DNA of 64,000 bases, taken from NCBI RefSeq assembly GCF_004519405.1, contig NZ_SGWI01000006.1:186001-250000 (forward strand), in the 5' to 3' direction. Made by a program: the position numbers and the translations under genes. This DNA is from Pseudomonas sp. BCA17 (GTDB lineage: Bacteria; Pseudomonadota; Gammaproteobacteria; Pseudomonadales; Pseudomonadaceae). Every line of letters starts with the position of its first letter. Positions within the stretch are counted from its first letter, which is position 1. The notes beneath the pieces are model-generated. The model was not told the origin of the DNA. It did no database searches and worked only from the letters and a program-made list of their open reading frames with translations. Positions 17,586 through 27,270 of this stretch are shown here, one piece after another.

Positions 17586-18290
17586 ATGATCAAGCGTATT
17601 GCGCAAACCGCAGGTTTCACCGGGTTGCTGGCCGCCTTGCTGCTGACCTTGCTGCAAAGCTTCTGGGTCGCCCCGCTGATTTTGCAGGCGGAGACTTTTG
17701 AAAAGGCCCCAGCGACTGCCGAAGTCACCCATGCACATGCCGACGGCACCGCCGCCCACACTCACGATGCCGAGGCCTGGGAGCCTGAAGACGGTTGGCA
17801 GCGCGTGCTGTCTACCACCGGTGGCAACCTGGTGGTCGCCGTTGGTTTCGCGCTGATGCTGGCCGGTCTCTACACCCTGCGGGCGCCCACCCGCACGGCG
17901 CAGGGCCTGCTGTGGGGCCTGGCCGGTTACGCGACGTTCGTATTGGCCCCGACACTGGGCTTGCCACCGGAGTTGCCGGGCACTGCCGCGGCGGATTTGG
18001 CCCAGCGCCAGATCTGGTGGATCGGCACCGCCGCCTCCACGGCAGCCGGTATTGCGCTGTTGGTGTTTGGGCGCAATTGGCTGCTCAAAGTGCTGGGCGT
18101 GGCGATCCTGGCCGTGCCTCATGTGATCGGCGCGCCGCAACCCGAAGTGCATTCGATGCTGGCCCCGGAGGCCCTGGAAGCGCAGTTCAAAATCGCGTCG
18201 CAACTGACTAACGTGCTGTTCTGGCTGGCCCTGGGCCTGATCAGCGCCTGGTTGTTCCGGCGTCATCGCGACGGTCAATATTCGGCATGA
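17586..18290 (+). CDS. cbtA: Cobalt transporter subunit CbtA
   Basis: 234-residue inner-membrane protein of the CbtA family with about six spans, the first at residues ~8-30. The loop after the first span is His-rich (VTHAHADGTAAHTHDAE), suggesting metal capture on the periplasmic side. Together with CbtB it is predicted to import Co2+ for corrin synthesis. The start ATG at 17586 was chosen over an in-frame ATG at 17565 that would overlap cbtB. The stop overlaps the cobE start (ATGA). Confidence 0.93.
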   Translation: MIKRIAQTAGFTGLLAALLLTLLQSFWVAPLILQAETFEKAPATAEVTHAHADGTAAHTHDAEAWEPEDGWQRVLSTTGGNLVVAVGFALMLAGLYTLRAPTRTAQGLLWGLAGYATFVLAPTLGLPPELPGTAAADLAQRQIWWIGTAASTAAGIALLVFGRNWLLKVLGVAILAVPHVIGAPQPEVHSMLAPEALEAQFKIASQLTNVLFWLALGLISAWLFRRHRDGQYSA

Positions 18291-18679
18291 CCTTGGTGGT
18301 CGGCCTGGGCTGCCGGCGGGGCTGTGAGGTAGATGCCCTGCTGGCGCTGTTTGACGCCGCCCTCGCCGAGGGCGGTATCGAGCGCCAACAGGTCACGGCG
18401 CTGGCCAGTATCGATCACAAACAGCATGAGCCGGGCTTACTGGCGCTGGCCGAGCGGCTCGGCCTGCCCTTACGGTGCTTCAGTGCACAGCATCTGGCGA
18501 TGTTTGAAGACCGCCTGAGCCACAAATCCGAGCTGGCCTTTGCCCATACCGGCTGTTACGGCATCGCCGAAAGCGCCGCCCTGGCCCTGGCCGAAGACCT
18601 TGCCAAGGCCCCTTCCCGACTGTTGATCAGCCGCAGAAAATCCCCCCAGGCCACCTTCGCATTGGCGTGCGCCGGCTGA
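18287..18679 (+). CDS. cobE: CobE (CbiG C-terminal-like) cobalamin biosynthesis protein
   Basis: 130-residue cytoplasmic protein matching CobE, equivalent to the C-terminal domain of CbiG. Seen features: N-terminal VVGLGCRRGCEVDAL, then ALASIDHKQHEPGLLALAE, and GCYGIAESAALA near the end, all typical of the family. The precise role of CobE in the aerobic pathway is not settled; it is thought to handle a precorrin intermediate. It is translationally coupled to cbtA and precedes cobM by 70 bp. Confidence 0.93.
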   Translation: MTLVVGLGCRRGCEVDALLALFDAALAEGGIERQQVTALASIDHKQHEPGLLALAERLGLPLRCFSAQHLAMFEDRLSHKSELAFAHTGCYGIAESAALALAEDLAKAPSRLLISRRKSPQATFALACAG

Positions 18680-18749
18680 AATCCCGATAATTGCCGTCTT
18701 TGATAATGAGCAACTTTCATGCTCGCCCGTTTTTCAACAGGAACTCCCC

Positions 18750-19496
18750 ATGACCGTCTACTTCATCGGCGCAGGCCCCGGCGACCCGGAATTGATAACC
18801 GTCAAAGGCCAACGGCTGATCCGCAGTTGCCCGGTGATTATCTACGCGGGCTCGCTGGTGCCAGCGGCGGTGCTGGAAGGTCATCAGGCGCAGACGCTGG
18901 TCAACAGTGCCGAGTTGCACCTGGAACAGATCATTGACCTGATCAAGACCGCGCACGCCAAGGGCCAGGATGTGGCGCGGGTACACTCGGGGGATCCGAG
19001 CCTGTATGGGGCGATTGGCGAGCAGATCCGGCACTTGCGGGAGTTGGGCATTCCCTTCCAGATCATTCCCGGGGTGACTGCCGTAGCAGCTTGTGCCGCG
19101 TTGCTGGAAACCGAACTGACCCTGCCGGATATCGCCCAGAGTGTGATCCTGACCCGCTACGCCGATAAAACCAGCATGCCGGCCGGTGAAGACTTCGACA
19201 GCCTGGCCCGTCACGGCACGACCATGGCGATTCACCTGGGGGTCAATCATCTGGAGAAGATCGTCGCTCAATTGCTGCCGCACTATGGCGCCGATTGCCC
19301 GATTGCCGTGGTGCACCGGGCCACGTGGCCGGATCAGGATTGGGCGGTGGGGACTTTGGCGGACATTGCCGAAAAGGTCGCAATCAAGGGCTTCCGACGC
19401 ACGGCACTGATCGTGGTAGGCCGTGTCTTGGCCAACGACAGTTTCAGCGAGTCATCGCTGTACCGCGCAGGTCATGCCCACCTCTATCGCCCCTGA
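18750..19496 (+). CDS. cobM: Precorrin-4 C11-methyltransferase
   Basis: 248-residue SAM-dependent tetrapyrrole methylase that methylates C-11 of precorrin-4 to give precorrin-5. It begins MTVYFIGAGPGDPELITVKG, the GAGPGD SAM loop of the family. VARVHSGDPSLYGAIGEQ and IPGVTAVAACAA follow, as in CobM/CbiF. Length is normal. An in-frame ribosome site CAGGAACTCCCC precedes the ATG. It is the last gene of the riboswitch-controlled rightward operon. Confidence 0.97.
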   Translation: MTVYFIGAGPGDPELITVKGQRLIRSCPVIIYAGSLVPAAVLEGHQAQTLVNSAELHLEQIIDLIKTAHAKGQDVARVHSGDPSLYGAIGEQIRHLRELGIPFQIIPGVTAVAACAALLETELTLPDIAQSVILTRYADKTSMPAGEDFDSLARHGTTMAIHLGVNHLEKIVAQLLPHYGADCPIAVVHRATWPDQDWAVGTLADIAEKVAIKGFRRTALIVVGRVLANDSFSESSLYRAGHAHLYRP

Positions 19497-19590
19497 ACAC
19501 ATACCGACAAACGGTGGGAGCAAGCGCTCTTCCAACTTTAATCTTAATTGTCAGATATAAGTCGCAACCCATTGAATTTTAACAATAAAA

Positions 19591-19618
19591 AACGGCGCTC
19601 ACGGGGCGCCGTTTTTTT
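19591..19618. terminator. Bidirectional rho-independent terminator
   Basis: AACGGCGC (19591-19598) pairs with GCGCCGTT (19605-19612), followed by a T run on the plus strand and preceded by AATAAAA on the other. It lies between the convergent cobM operon and nfuA and can end both transcripts. Confidence 0.85.
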
Positions 19619-19638
19619 GTTCGCAGTGAACACCTTAC

Positions 19639-20223
19639 TCAGTAGTAGGCGTTTTCTTTCTGCGTGTGGTCGGTCACATCGCGCACGCCCTTGAGCTCGG
19701 GAATACGTTCGAGCAGCGTGCGCTCGATACCTTCACGCAGAGTCACGTCCGCCTGGCCGCAGCCCTGGCAGCCGCCGCCGAACTTGAGCACGGCGATACC
19801 GTCGTCGACTACGTCGATCAGGCTGACCTGACCGCCGTGGCTGGCCAGCCCCGGGTTGATCTCGGTTTGAAGGTAGTAGTTGATGCGTTCGTTGACCGGG
19901 CTGTCGGCGTTGACGTTCGGCACCTTGGCGTTAGGCGCCTTGATGGTCAACTGGCCGCCCATGCGGTCGGTGGCGTAGTCAACCACGGCGTCGTCCAGGA
20001 AGGCTTCGCTGAAAGCGTCAATGTACGCAGTGAAGCTTTTCAGCCCCAGGGCAGTGTCTTCCGGCTTCTCTTCGCCCGGCTTGCAGTAGGCGATGCAAGT
20101 CTCGGCGTATTGGGTGCCAGGTTGGGTGATAAAGACGCGGATGCCAATACCTGGGGTGTTCTGCTTGGACAGCAGGTCAGCCAGGTAATCGTGGGCGGCG
20201 TCGGTAATGGTTATGGCAGTCAT
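19639..20223 (-). CDS. nfuA: Fe/S biogenesis protein NfuA
   Basis: 194-residue Fe-S carrier. The N-terminal ~100 residues are a degenerate A-type (IscA-like) domain and the C-terminal part is a Nfu domain with the cluster-binding CxxC in KFGGGCQGCGQADV (about residues 149-152). It transfers [4Fe-4S] clusters to client proteins. The ATG at 20223 follows GAGGAGTTTCC. It is divergent from the SET-domain toxin gene. Confidence 0.96.
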   Translation of the reverse strand: MTAITITDAAHDYLADLLSKQNTPGIGIRVFITQPGTQYAETCIAYCKPGEEKPEDTALGLKSFTAYIDAFSEAFLDDAVVDYATDRMGGQLTIKAPNAKVPNVNADSPVNERINYYLQTEINPGLASHGGQVSLIDVVDDGIAVLKFGGGCQGCGQADVTLREGIERTLLERIPELKGVRDVTDHTQKENAYY

Positions 20224-20391
20224 GGAAACTCCTCACAGGCTTGCCGCCAGTTTACGCCAATCATCGAGGCGGTACAAAGTCCTAGTATTTTTGTCGGAAA
20301 AGTCACCGACATACCACCAGGTATCTATATACGTCCCGGCCCGGCAGCGCCTGCCTACCATCGGGTTTTACCGACTCGGCCGAGATCCGCC

Positions 20392-23300
20392 ATGGACCCA
20401 CTATCATCCTCGACTTTTTGCAGAAAGCGCCCTACACGACTCGACACCCTGTACCACTTGATCGACGCAGTCACCCCGCTGGCCAGCTCCGCCTCCAGCG
20501 CGGCAGCTTCCAGCCTCTATTATCGCCCGCTCCCCGACTCCGAACTCGGCCGAGAGTGCCAGGCTGCGTTTACCACGCTGCAAAAGCTGGAGGCCGACGA
20601 GGATTTTGTCGAGTACCTGCACAACAGACAACCCTCCCAGACGCCCTACACCGACACGCTGCTGGACGCCCTTGCCGCCCTCGTCAACACGCCCAGGCAG
20701 CCAAAACCCGCCATCCTGGAGATTTTCACGCTGTGCAATCAACCCGTGGTGCTGCGCGATATCCCTACCTACTGGACGATGGATGTCGAGGTGCTACTGG
20801 CCATCCACCATCGCGTCGGCGACGGGCTCAAGAGTGACGGCTCGGTACGCTTCGATCTTGCGCTCAAATACTACGGCCTGATCCCCCATAGCCCGGCCAC
20901 TCACGCGCAATGGACCACGCTGCTTGAAACGCTGCGCGAATATTGTGCGCTACTCACGCTGGGCCACACCGATCACAGCAACGACCTGGAGCCGCTGTTG
21001 GGCGACGCCGGCGATGCAATCATCGTTGGTGTGACGCGCTCGCTGGAAGAGGAGCACGGCAAATCACTGTTCAGCCATATCCTGCCCGAGACCTTTTTTG
21101 CCACCCAGCAAAAGCTGGCCCGCAGCCAGCCGACAGCACTGCTGAGCGAATACTTGCATCAGCCCCACAGCCTCGAGGTCGGCCGGCGGATCGTCAGCGC
21201 ACTCGACTGGTTCGGCGCAGACCCCACTCAGGACTGCCCTCGGGCAGTGCTGGTCAAACTCGTCTGGCGCGCCCTATGGCTGAGCATCAAGCCCCAGGAC
21301 GCCGCCCAGTACGACAACGAACTCAACCGGCTGATCGAGCCGTGTGCCCGCTACGCGCAAATCCGTGAGTCCCTGCTGCGCGACTATCAGCGCGCGCTGG
21401 GTGTCGACGCCCATGGCGCTGCGCTGGTGCTGTGCGTCGCCAAGGCGCACATCGCCAGCGAACTATGGGTCGACAACATTCCCGATGACCTGCCCTACGG
21501 CATCACCAGTGCCTGGGTGCACTTCAAAAGCGGCTTTCTCCTCGCCGAATGCCTGGCACCCGGCGCGGCACGTAGCTTCACCTTCGATGAATTGCACAAC
21601 CTCTCAGCCGAGTACTTCCGGGCGTGCGAGGGCGATACCGAGCGACAGGCGCTGGTGAGCCTGGCCAGATTGCCGCCGACCCTGTGCTGGGCGCAGACCA
21701 ACGGTTTGCTGCCCGTGCAAAAGCAGCGCTACACCCCGGAGCAAGTGACCCAGGCCATTGCGGCACTGGAGCGGCACGAGCGCGAGGTCATCGAGGCTAT
21801 CAAGCAGCTTGTGCTCAGGCCGCCGGGACGCGCGCAGTTCAGCAGCGACCAAGCCCATGACACGGCGTTCTATGCCTATCTGCAAACCCCGAAAGCCGCC
21901 TATAAAAAACTGATCAAGACGTTGCTCGCGCAAATCCCGCCGGCTGTCGGCGATATCGAGCGCGATGAAGTCAGCCTGTATGCATTGCGGGAGCCGCTGC
22001 ACAACATCGAAGCCAACTTCGAGACCCCGCGCCGGACCGCCGCCGTACGTGGTCGCACGGGTTTCATCCTGCGCCTGGGCAACCCGCGTCTTGCGGACGC
22101 TGCGTGCTACATCGAAGTGTTTCCCGCCCTTGGCGTGATTCGTGTGCGCGACGACATCCGCAGCCTGCTGATCGGTGGCGTGGTCAAGACCCAATCCGTT
22201 GGCGGCGCCACCCGCCCCGGCAAGGGCCGTTTTCGCTGCGGCACCTTGCTGCCTTTCGACTGGCCGGCCTACCGCAGCGGTGCGACGCCCAGGCCCGGCC
22301 AGCAGAGTACGCTGATCGCCGACCCCATTGGCGAGGTGCTGGCACCGCTCGATCTACCCGTCAGTCAGGTGTCCCGCGCCACCAACCACCTCTATGGCGC
22401 ACGCGCTGAAGCATTGGCGCACATGATTGCCGAGCAACACTTTTACTGCGACGAAGTGACGTTGCTGGAAACCACCCGCGAAGCCACCAAGGTGCTGGAC
22501 CTCGGCGAATACCTCGGCGAACGCATGGCGTTCTGGGGCAAAGTCCTGGTGCCGTTCTGGGGGCCCATCGAGGACCTCAACTCCGGCGACCCGGAACGCG
22601 TTGCCCTCGGCGGCTTGAGTTTTTTTGCGGATATCGTTGGGTTTGCCCTGCCCCTGGGCAAATACGTGGCCGGCAGTGCAAGGGTGATCGTGCAATCCGG
22701 CCGGGCCGGGATTCGCCTGGCGCTGCCCGCGCTCAAGACCCTGACGCGGCAGTTGATCATCCAGGTGTTGCAGGAGCTGAACCCGCTTAGCGCCCTGCCG
22801 GACTTGTTGCGCATGGGCCGTTACTATTCGCTCAATTGGTTTTACAAGACCCTGAACACGCTGGGCGAATGGGCGGACGAGATGATTCCGGCCAGCCGCC
22901 TGATCCCGGTAAACCCCGTAGGCTGGGTGCCACGAAAAGCCGGCGACCGGCTGTTTGTGGTGGCAGGCACGCCCAATGTGCCGCTGCGCAATGTCGGCAA
23001 CACCGCGCAACCGGATTGGCGCTTGATTGATGCTGCCTCGGACAGCGTTTTCGGCCCACGCTTTCGCGAACCGCTCACGGTCATGAGCAACAGCGACCCG
23101 CACATCAGCCGCTATGCGGTATCAGCCCACTGGATCAGCGGACTCAAACCGGATTCCCGGGGGATTTTCCATAGACGGGAGTATGGCCAAGCGTTTGTCT
23201 GTAACCTGGATCAGCGTGGCGAGATCGCCGTTTATCAGATCCGCGAGCATTCCTACGGCTACCTCAAGGAAATTGCCGAAGGCACCGAAAACAGTTTTAC

Positions 23301-24777
23301 CGTCGCACTAATCAACCCGAAAACCAATCAGGATCTGGGCATCAGGCTGTCTTCGGTGCAGCCCGGCCATTGGTTTTCAAGCCAGGCAAGACTCGCGGGC
23401 GGTGCGCCGGACGGCCTGAATGTGATTACGCCGCCGACCTTGCAGAAGTGGTCGGCCTTCTCCGAGATGTCATTGAAGCTGGCGGCGGAGGCCTTCATCA
23501 AAAAGCACAAGCTCGACCCGGCGGCGTTTCACCAATTTGTGCATACCCGCAGCGAACTGAGCCGTCGCGGCCAGGAAATGCTCGATCAAGCTACCCACGC
23601 ACGGGTACCCGTCGCCTTGAAAAACCTGCAACGCTGGCGGCGCATGCCCCAGGCGATGCGGGTCAAGCGCACCCGCGAAGGCTATGCCCACGATCACAAC
23701 CTGGACCCGCAGGCCTTTATCGACCACGTCAATATGGACGGTTCATTCACGGCACTTGGCAAAGTCCTGGAAAAACACAGCCGGCAGCAGTCATTCAGCC
23801 CGCTGACCCGACAAGACCTGGAGGATTGGCACAGCGTACACACCCAGGCCCAGCCGCATCGCTCCATGGAGCACTTCCTCGACCAGCGCAATCTGAACCC
23901 GGTGAAATGGAGGCAATATGTCGAAGACAATGGCCAGTTGACCCAGGCCGGTCGCTTGGCGGTGTTTTTCGACCAGCCACTGCCCAACACGCCGCTGGCG
24001 CGTAAGCGCATGGTGCCGGTGCAGACTGCCAGTCCCTCCAAGGACTCCACCACCCAAACGTCGCTGCGTGAACCCGGTACTGAACAGCCCACCCTCGCCG
24101 CCAAGCGCAGCCGTACGCACTACGACGTCGACCGCGCCGATGGGCACCAGATCAACAACGCCGCGCCGATCCTGCAAGATCCCTACAACGTCAACCGCAG
24201 CCTGACAGCAGAGCTGGAGGGCAAGGTGGAGCAGATCAGGATCACCAACGACTGCGGCCTGTTCGACGGACTCAGCGGGCCCAAACGCCAGCGGGTGATC
24301 GAGGCCGTGACGGAAGACATCCAGGATTGGATCACCAAGGAAGGCCGTCACCATGACCTGCTGAACGAACTGTTCGAGGTCAAAAAACTCAACGAAGGCC
24401 CGGAGCGCGGCTACTCGCTGGTGGCGCGGCGCGATATCCAGCATTTTGATGTGTTGGGGCCATACACCGGGCGCTTGCATTTGAATGATGCGTCGCTCAG
24501 TGCCGATATTCTTGAGCATGGCATGCAGCGGGTGTCCGACTATTTGTTCCAGACCGCCACCGAGGGCGCGACGATCAGTGGGCATGGCAACAGCAACATG
24601 CTCAGTCTGATCAATACAGGCCAGAAGCCTGGCGCGCCACGTGTGGGCAACGACAATGTGGCGGCCGTCTACGCCGGAAAATACATGGTTTTCCTGATCG
24701 CCAAGGAGGACATTCGCGCCGGCAGTGAGCTCTTGATGGACTATGGCCCCGCCTATTGGCAACGCCCATCCCCCTGA
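20392..24777 (+). CDS. Giant dermonecrotic-toxin-like protein with C-terminal SET domain
   Basis: About 1461 residues from the ATG at 20392; the frame is open further upstream, so the start is not certain. The N-terminal ~1000 residues resemble the large Pseudomonas dermonecrotic-toxin (DUF6543-like) proteins: Leu-rich helical regions, an FILRLGN beta block, and a hydrophobic stretch near residues 736-770 (FADIVGFALPLGKYVAG). Three related helical units follow at ~1034-1190 (KHKLDPAAFHQFV, HNLDPQAFIDHV, RNLNPVKWRQYV). The last ~130 residues look like a SET methyltransferase: ERGYSLVARRDI, MLSLINTG, NDNVAAVY, then IAKEDIRAGSELLMDYG. A basic AAKRSR patch at ~1236 could be a nuclear signal, which is speculation. 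No Sec signal and no adjacent secretion gene are seen. Confidence 0.8.
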   Translation: MDPLSSSTFCRKRPTRLDTLYHLIDAVTPLASSASSAAASSLYYRPLPDSELGRECQAAFTTLQKLEADEDFVEYLHNRQPSQTPYTDTLLDALAALVNTPRQPKPAILEIFTLCNQPVVLRDIPTYWTMDVEVLLAIHHRVGDGLKSDGSVRFDLALKYYGLIPHSPATHAQWTTLLETLREYCALLTLGHTDHSNDLEPLLGDAGDAIIVGVTRSLEEEHGKSLFSHILPETFFATQQKLARSQPTALLSEYLHQPHSLEVGRRIVSALDWFGADPTQDCPRAVLVKLVWRALWLSIKPQDAAQYDNELNRLIEPCARYAQIRESLLRDYQRALGVDAHGAALVLCVAKAHIASELWVDNIPDDLPYGITSAWVHFKSGFLLAECLAPGAARSFTFDELHNLSAEYFRACEGDTERQALVSLARLPPTLCWAQTNGLLPVQKQRYTPEQVTQAIAALERHEREVIEAIKQLVLRPPGRAQFSSDQAHDTAFYAYLQTPKAAYKKLIKTLLAQIPPAVGDIERDEVSLYALREPLHNIEANFETPRRTAAVRGRTGFILRLGNPRLADAACYIEVFPALGVIRVRDDIRSLLIGGVVKTQSVGGATRPGKGRFRCGTLLPFDWPAYRSGATPRPGQQSTLIADPIGEVLAPLDLPVSQVSRATNHLYGARAEALAHMIAEQHFYCDEVTLLETTREATKVLDLGEYLGERMAFWGKVLVPFWGPIEDLNSGDPERVALGGLSFFADIVGFALPLGKYVAGSARVIVQSGRAGIRLALPALKTLTRQLIIQVLQELNPLSALPDLLRMGRYYSLNWFYKTLNTLGEWADEMIPASRLIPVNPVGWVPRKAGDRLFVVAGTPNVPLRNVGNTAQPDWRLIDAASDSVFGPRFREPLTVMSNSDPHISRYAVSAHWISGLKPDSRGIFHRREYGQAFVCNLDQRGEIAVYQIREHSYGYLKEIAEGTENSFTVALINPKTNQDLGIRLSSVQPGHWFSSQARLAGGAPDGLNVITPPTLQKWSAFSEMSLKLAAEAFIKKHKLDPAAFHQFVHTRSELSRRGQEMLDQATHARVPVALKNLQRWRRMPQAMRVKRTREGYAHDHNLDPQAFIDHVNMDGSFTALGKVLEKHSRQQSFSPLTRQDLEDWHSVHTQAQPHRSMEHFLDQRNLNPVKWRQYVEDNGQLTQAGRLAVFFDQPLPNTPLARKRMVPVQTASPSKDSTTQTSLREPGTEQPTLAAKRSRTHYDVDRADGHQINNAAPILQDPYNVNRSLTAELEGKVEQIRITNDCGLFDGLSGPKRQRVIEAVTEDIQDWITKEGRHHDLLNELFEVKKLNEGPERGYSLVARRDIQHFDVLGPYTGRLHLNDASLSADILEHGMQRVSDYLFQTATEGATISGHGNSNMLSLINTGQKPGAPRVGNDNVAAVYAGKYMVFLIAKEDIRAGSELLMDYGPAYWQRPSP

Positions 24778-24811
24778 CCAGGCGAGCAGACTCGCTAAAG
24801 GGGTTTAGGGC

Positions 24812-27103
24812 TCAGAGGTTTTCATAGCGATTCATGTCCAGTACACCCTCTTCCACCGGCGTGGTTTCGTGAATGTACTGCGACAGATCATGGAAATACT
24901 GCCAAAACAGCGGGTGACTGCGGCGAATACCCCACCGCTCGACGATCTGCTCAAACCCCTTGGCATCCTTGACGCCCTCCATCGCTGCAACAAACTCAGG
25001 CACCTGCCGCGCCGGGATGTTGAAGATGAAGTTCGGATAGCTGCTCAGTACCCCTGGGTAGATAGTCACCGTATCCAGCCCGGGCTGGTAGCGATAGGCT
25101 TCGCCCAGCAGGAACGCCACGTTACTGTGGGCGCGGTTGCGCAGCATGCTGTAGACCACCCGTTTGCCGCTCGGGGTTTCAATGCGCAGCATGCTCGCTT
25201 CGGGCAATTGGTCGATGACCTTGAGCCCGGCGGCCGGGCGTGACGTCAAGCGGCTGAGCGCCTGTTCGGCGTCCTGCAATGCCGGGTCGATCCCGTCACG
25301 GGAGCAAAAGGCACCGGTGCAACGGTTGATCGGGTCCGGGCTGGCGTTAAGGTGGTCGTAACGGGTCAGCAGCTGGTTGGCGAAGTCGCGTTTCGGGTCT
25401 TTTTCATTAAGGTGCAAACCGCTCGGCTTGTCGTCATCAATCGCTTCGTAGTCCATCCACAGCTTGAGTTTTCCGCTGTTCTGGTACCAGTCATCAAGAA
25501 AGGCATCGCGGCTGTCGGCCGGCATCAGGCGCAGGAAGTTCTGCTCGGCGCCGTTGCGGATCAAGTCGAAATACAGGCGCGTCTGGGCCTGATGCGACAC
25601 GTTGCCGAACACATCGAAGTTCACCGCCAATTGGTAATAAGTGCGCTCCAGCAACGGATAGTCGAATAACCACATCGTTTGCGGGACTTCGCCGATCAGG
25701 CCTTTGGTGACCGAGGCGCTGTCGAAATGACGGAAAACACTCAGCAAGGCATTGTCATTGCCGGCCCACAGGGTTGACCAACTGGGCGGCGCCACGTCTG
25801 CATAGCTGTCACGGCGCAAGGCTTCGTATTGGTTGCGCTTGTCGCGATAGGCCAGCCACAGGCTGAGCACGCTGCCTACGTCATCGTTCTGCCCCGGCAT
25901 CGCCAGCAACGGCGTGGCCTGGCCGCGATAACGCGCATCGGTGATGTACAGGTCGTGGTCCGGGTCCTGGAACAAGGTCCAGAAGTTATCGCGGATCACG
26001 TCCGTGGCGATCTGCCCACGGCACACCGGCCCACGAATGAAGGTACGCACGAAATATTCGGCGTTATCCAGCATGAACTGGTAGCGCGCCTTGGCCGGGA
26101 TCGCCTCGAAGGTCTCGAACGGATTGGCGCGACGGCCCGGCCCATAACCCGGCAAGGCGTCAACCTGCCAGTTGCCGGCATAAAACAGGTCTTTGATGCG
26201 AGCCATCTTGGCGGCGCTGAAGGGGTAAGTGATGTGGGTTTTATGTACGATCACCCCCTGCACCGGCCACAGACGGTAGTACACCTGGGTGCCGGGGTCG
26301 TCGTTGGGGCGGCGCGTCGCGATCAGGTCGATGGGTTTGCCGCTCGGCGTGCGCGAACGGACCCACTGAAAGTAGTGCCCGGGCTCGCCGTTCTCGAAAT
26401 AGATATGCGCCAGGAACAAATGCTCGAACAACCAACGTGCCACCAGGCTTTCCCGGGCGCCGGGCTGGTTGAACAGGTTTTCCCATTGCTGCACCTGCAA
26501 GGCTTCCTTCGCACTGGGCGCGAGGCCCTGCTCATCGATCGGCGCGCCGGCGGCGAGCCAGCGTTGCAGGGTCTGGTATTGCTGATCGGTCAGGCCGGTC
26601 ACCGCCAACGGCATGCCTTCCCTGGGATGGGCGCCGGCATAGGCGTTGAACTCGCCGGGCATCGCGCACATGTTTTCGCGGTTCAGGCCCAGCACAATGT
26701 CTTCAGGCAGTTTCGCATTGGGTTTCAAGGGCGCGTTGTGGCCCAGTTCCAACATGCGCGCCATCAGCTCGGCCTGGCTGCCCTGGGCGTCCAGCACCGA
26801 ATAAAACCCCTTTTGCTGCCACGCTTGCTTGCCGAACGCGTCATAGAACAAACGGGTGGTCGGCGCGGCCTGGCTGCGTTCGCCATCGTAGACCGGCATT
26901 TTGCTCGCCCCTCGGGCCACGCCTTCGGCACTGCCCAAGTTGAGCTGGCAGGCGGAGTCATAGCATGCGTGGCAGGCCACGCACTTTTCGGTAAAGATCG
27001 GCTGGATATCGCGGGTATAGGAGATCGCCGAGGCGGGACCCTGTGCCTGGGCAAAGCCGGCTACCAGTGCCAGGACGGCACTGGAGATAAGATGAAATGA
27101 CAT
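24812..27103 (-). CDS. cti: Fatty acid cis/trans isomerase
   Basis: 763-residue periplasmic haem protein that converts cis-unsaturated membrane fatty acids to trans under solvent or heat stress. A signal peptide is clear (MSFHLISSAVLALVAGFAQA, cleavage about residue 20-21). The single c-type haem site CVACH is at residues 41-45. The long Cti domain fills the rest. Length is normal for the family. It converges with the SET-toxin gene, leaving only 34 bp between stops, and is divergent from metH. Confidence 0.96.
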   Translation of the reverse strand: MSFHLISSAVLALVAGFAQAQGPASAISYTRDIQPIFTEKCVACHACYDSACQLNLGSAEGVARGASKMPVYDGERSQAAPTTRLFYDAFGKQAWQQKGFYSVLDAQGSQAELMARMLELGHNAPLKPNAKLPEDIVLGLNRENMCAMPGEFNAYAGAHPREGMPLAVTGLTDQQYQTLQRWLAAGAPIDEQGLAPSAKEALQVQQWENLFNQPGARESLVARWLFEHLFLAHIYFENGEPGHYFQWVRSRTPSGKPIDLIATRRPNDDPGTQVYYRLWPVQGVIVHKTHITYPFSAAKMARIKDLFYAGNWQVDALPGYGPGRRANPFETFEAIPAKARYQFMLDNAEYFVRTFIRGPVCRGQIATDVIRDNFWTLFQDPDHDLYITDARYRGQATPLLAMPGQNDDVGSVLSLWLAYRDKRNQYEALRRDSYADVAPPSWSTLWAGNDNALLSVFRHFDSASVTKGLIGEVPQTMWLFDYPLLERTYYQLAVNFDVFGNVSHQAQTRLYFDLIRNGAEQNFLRLMPADSRDAFLDDWYQNSGKLKLWMDYEAIDDDKPSGLHLNEKDPKRDFANQLLTRYDHLNASPDPINRCTGAFCSRDGIDPALQDAEQALSRLTSRPAAGLKVIDQLPEASMLRIETPSGKRVVYSMLRNRAHSNVAFLLGEAYRYQPGLDTVTIYPGVLSSYPNFIFNIPARQVPEFVAAMEGVKDAKGFEQIVERWGIRRSHPLFWQYFHDLSQYIHETTPVEEGVLDMNRYENL

Positions 27104-27177
27104 GTATCGGGTCCCGGTTCGAAGCGTACGCTGGAAAAATTGCCGGTGATTCTACCGGGCCATTAACCCTGCCAACA

Positions 27178-27190
27178 TGAACGATATTCA
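27178..27190 (+). promoter_or_regulatory. Possible MetR operator upstream of metH
   Basis: TGAACGATATTCA fits the MetR consensus TGAA-N5-TTCA exactly and with an A/T at its centre. It lies 80 bp before the metH start, in the cti-metH divergent region. MetR activation of methionine genes is known in enterics; its use here is inference. Confidence 0.5.
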
Positions 27191-27270
27191 TGCAAAGCCC
27201 GCACATGCTCCAAATCTGCACAGGTTTGCTATGATCCATGCCCTCCGTAATGCCTGACCAGAGTAGTCCC

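Noticed and set aside
20224..20391. Earlier start for the SET-domain protein in the open frame upstream of 20392
   Set aside because: The frame is open through the nfuA region but that part is antisense to nfuA. The ATG at 20392 is the first in a plausible place, though its ribosome site is weak.
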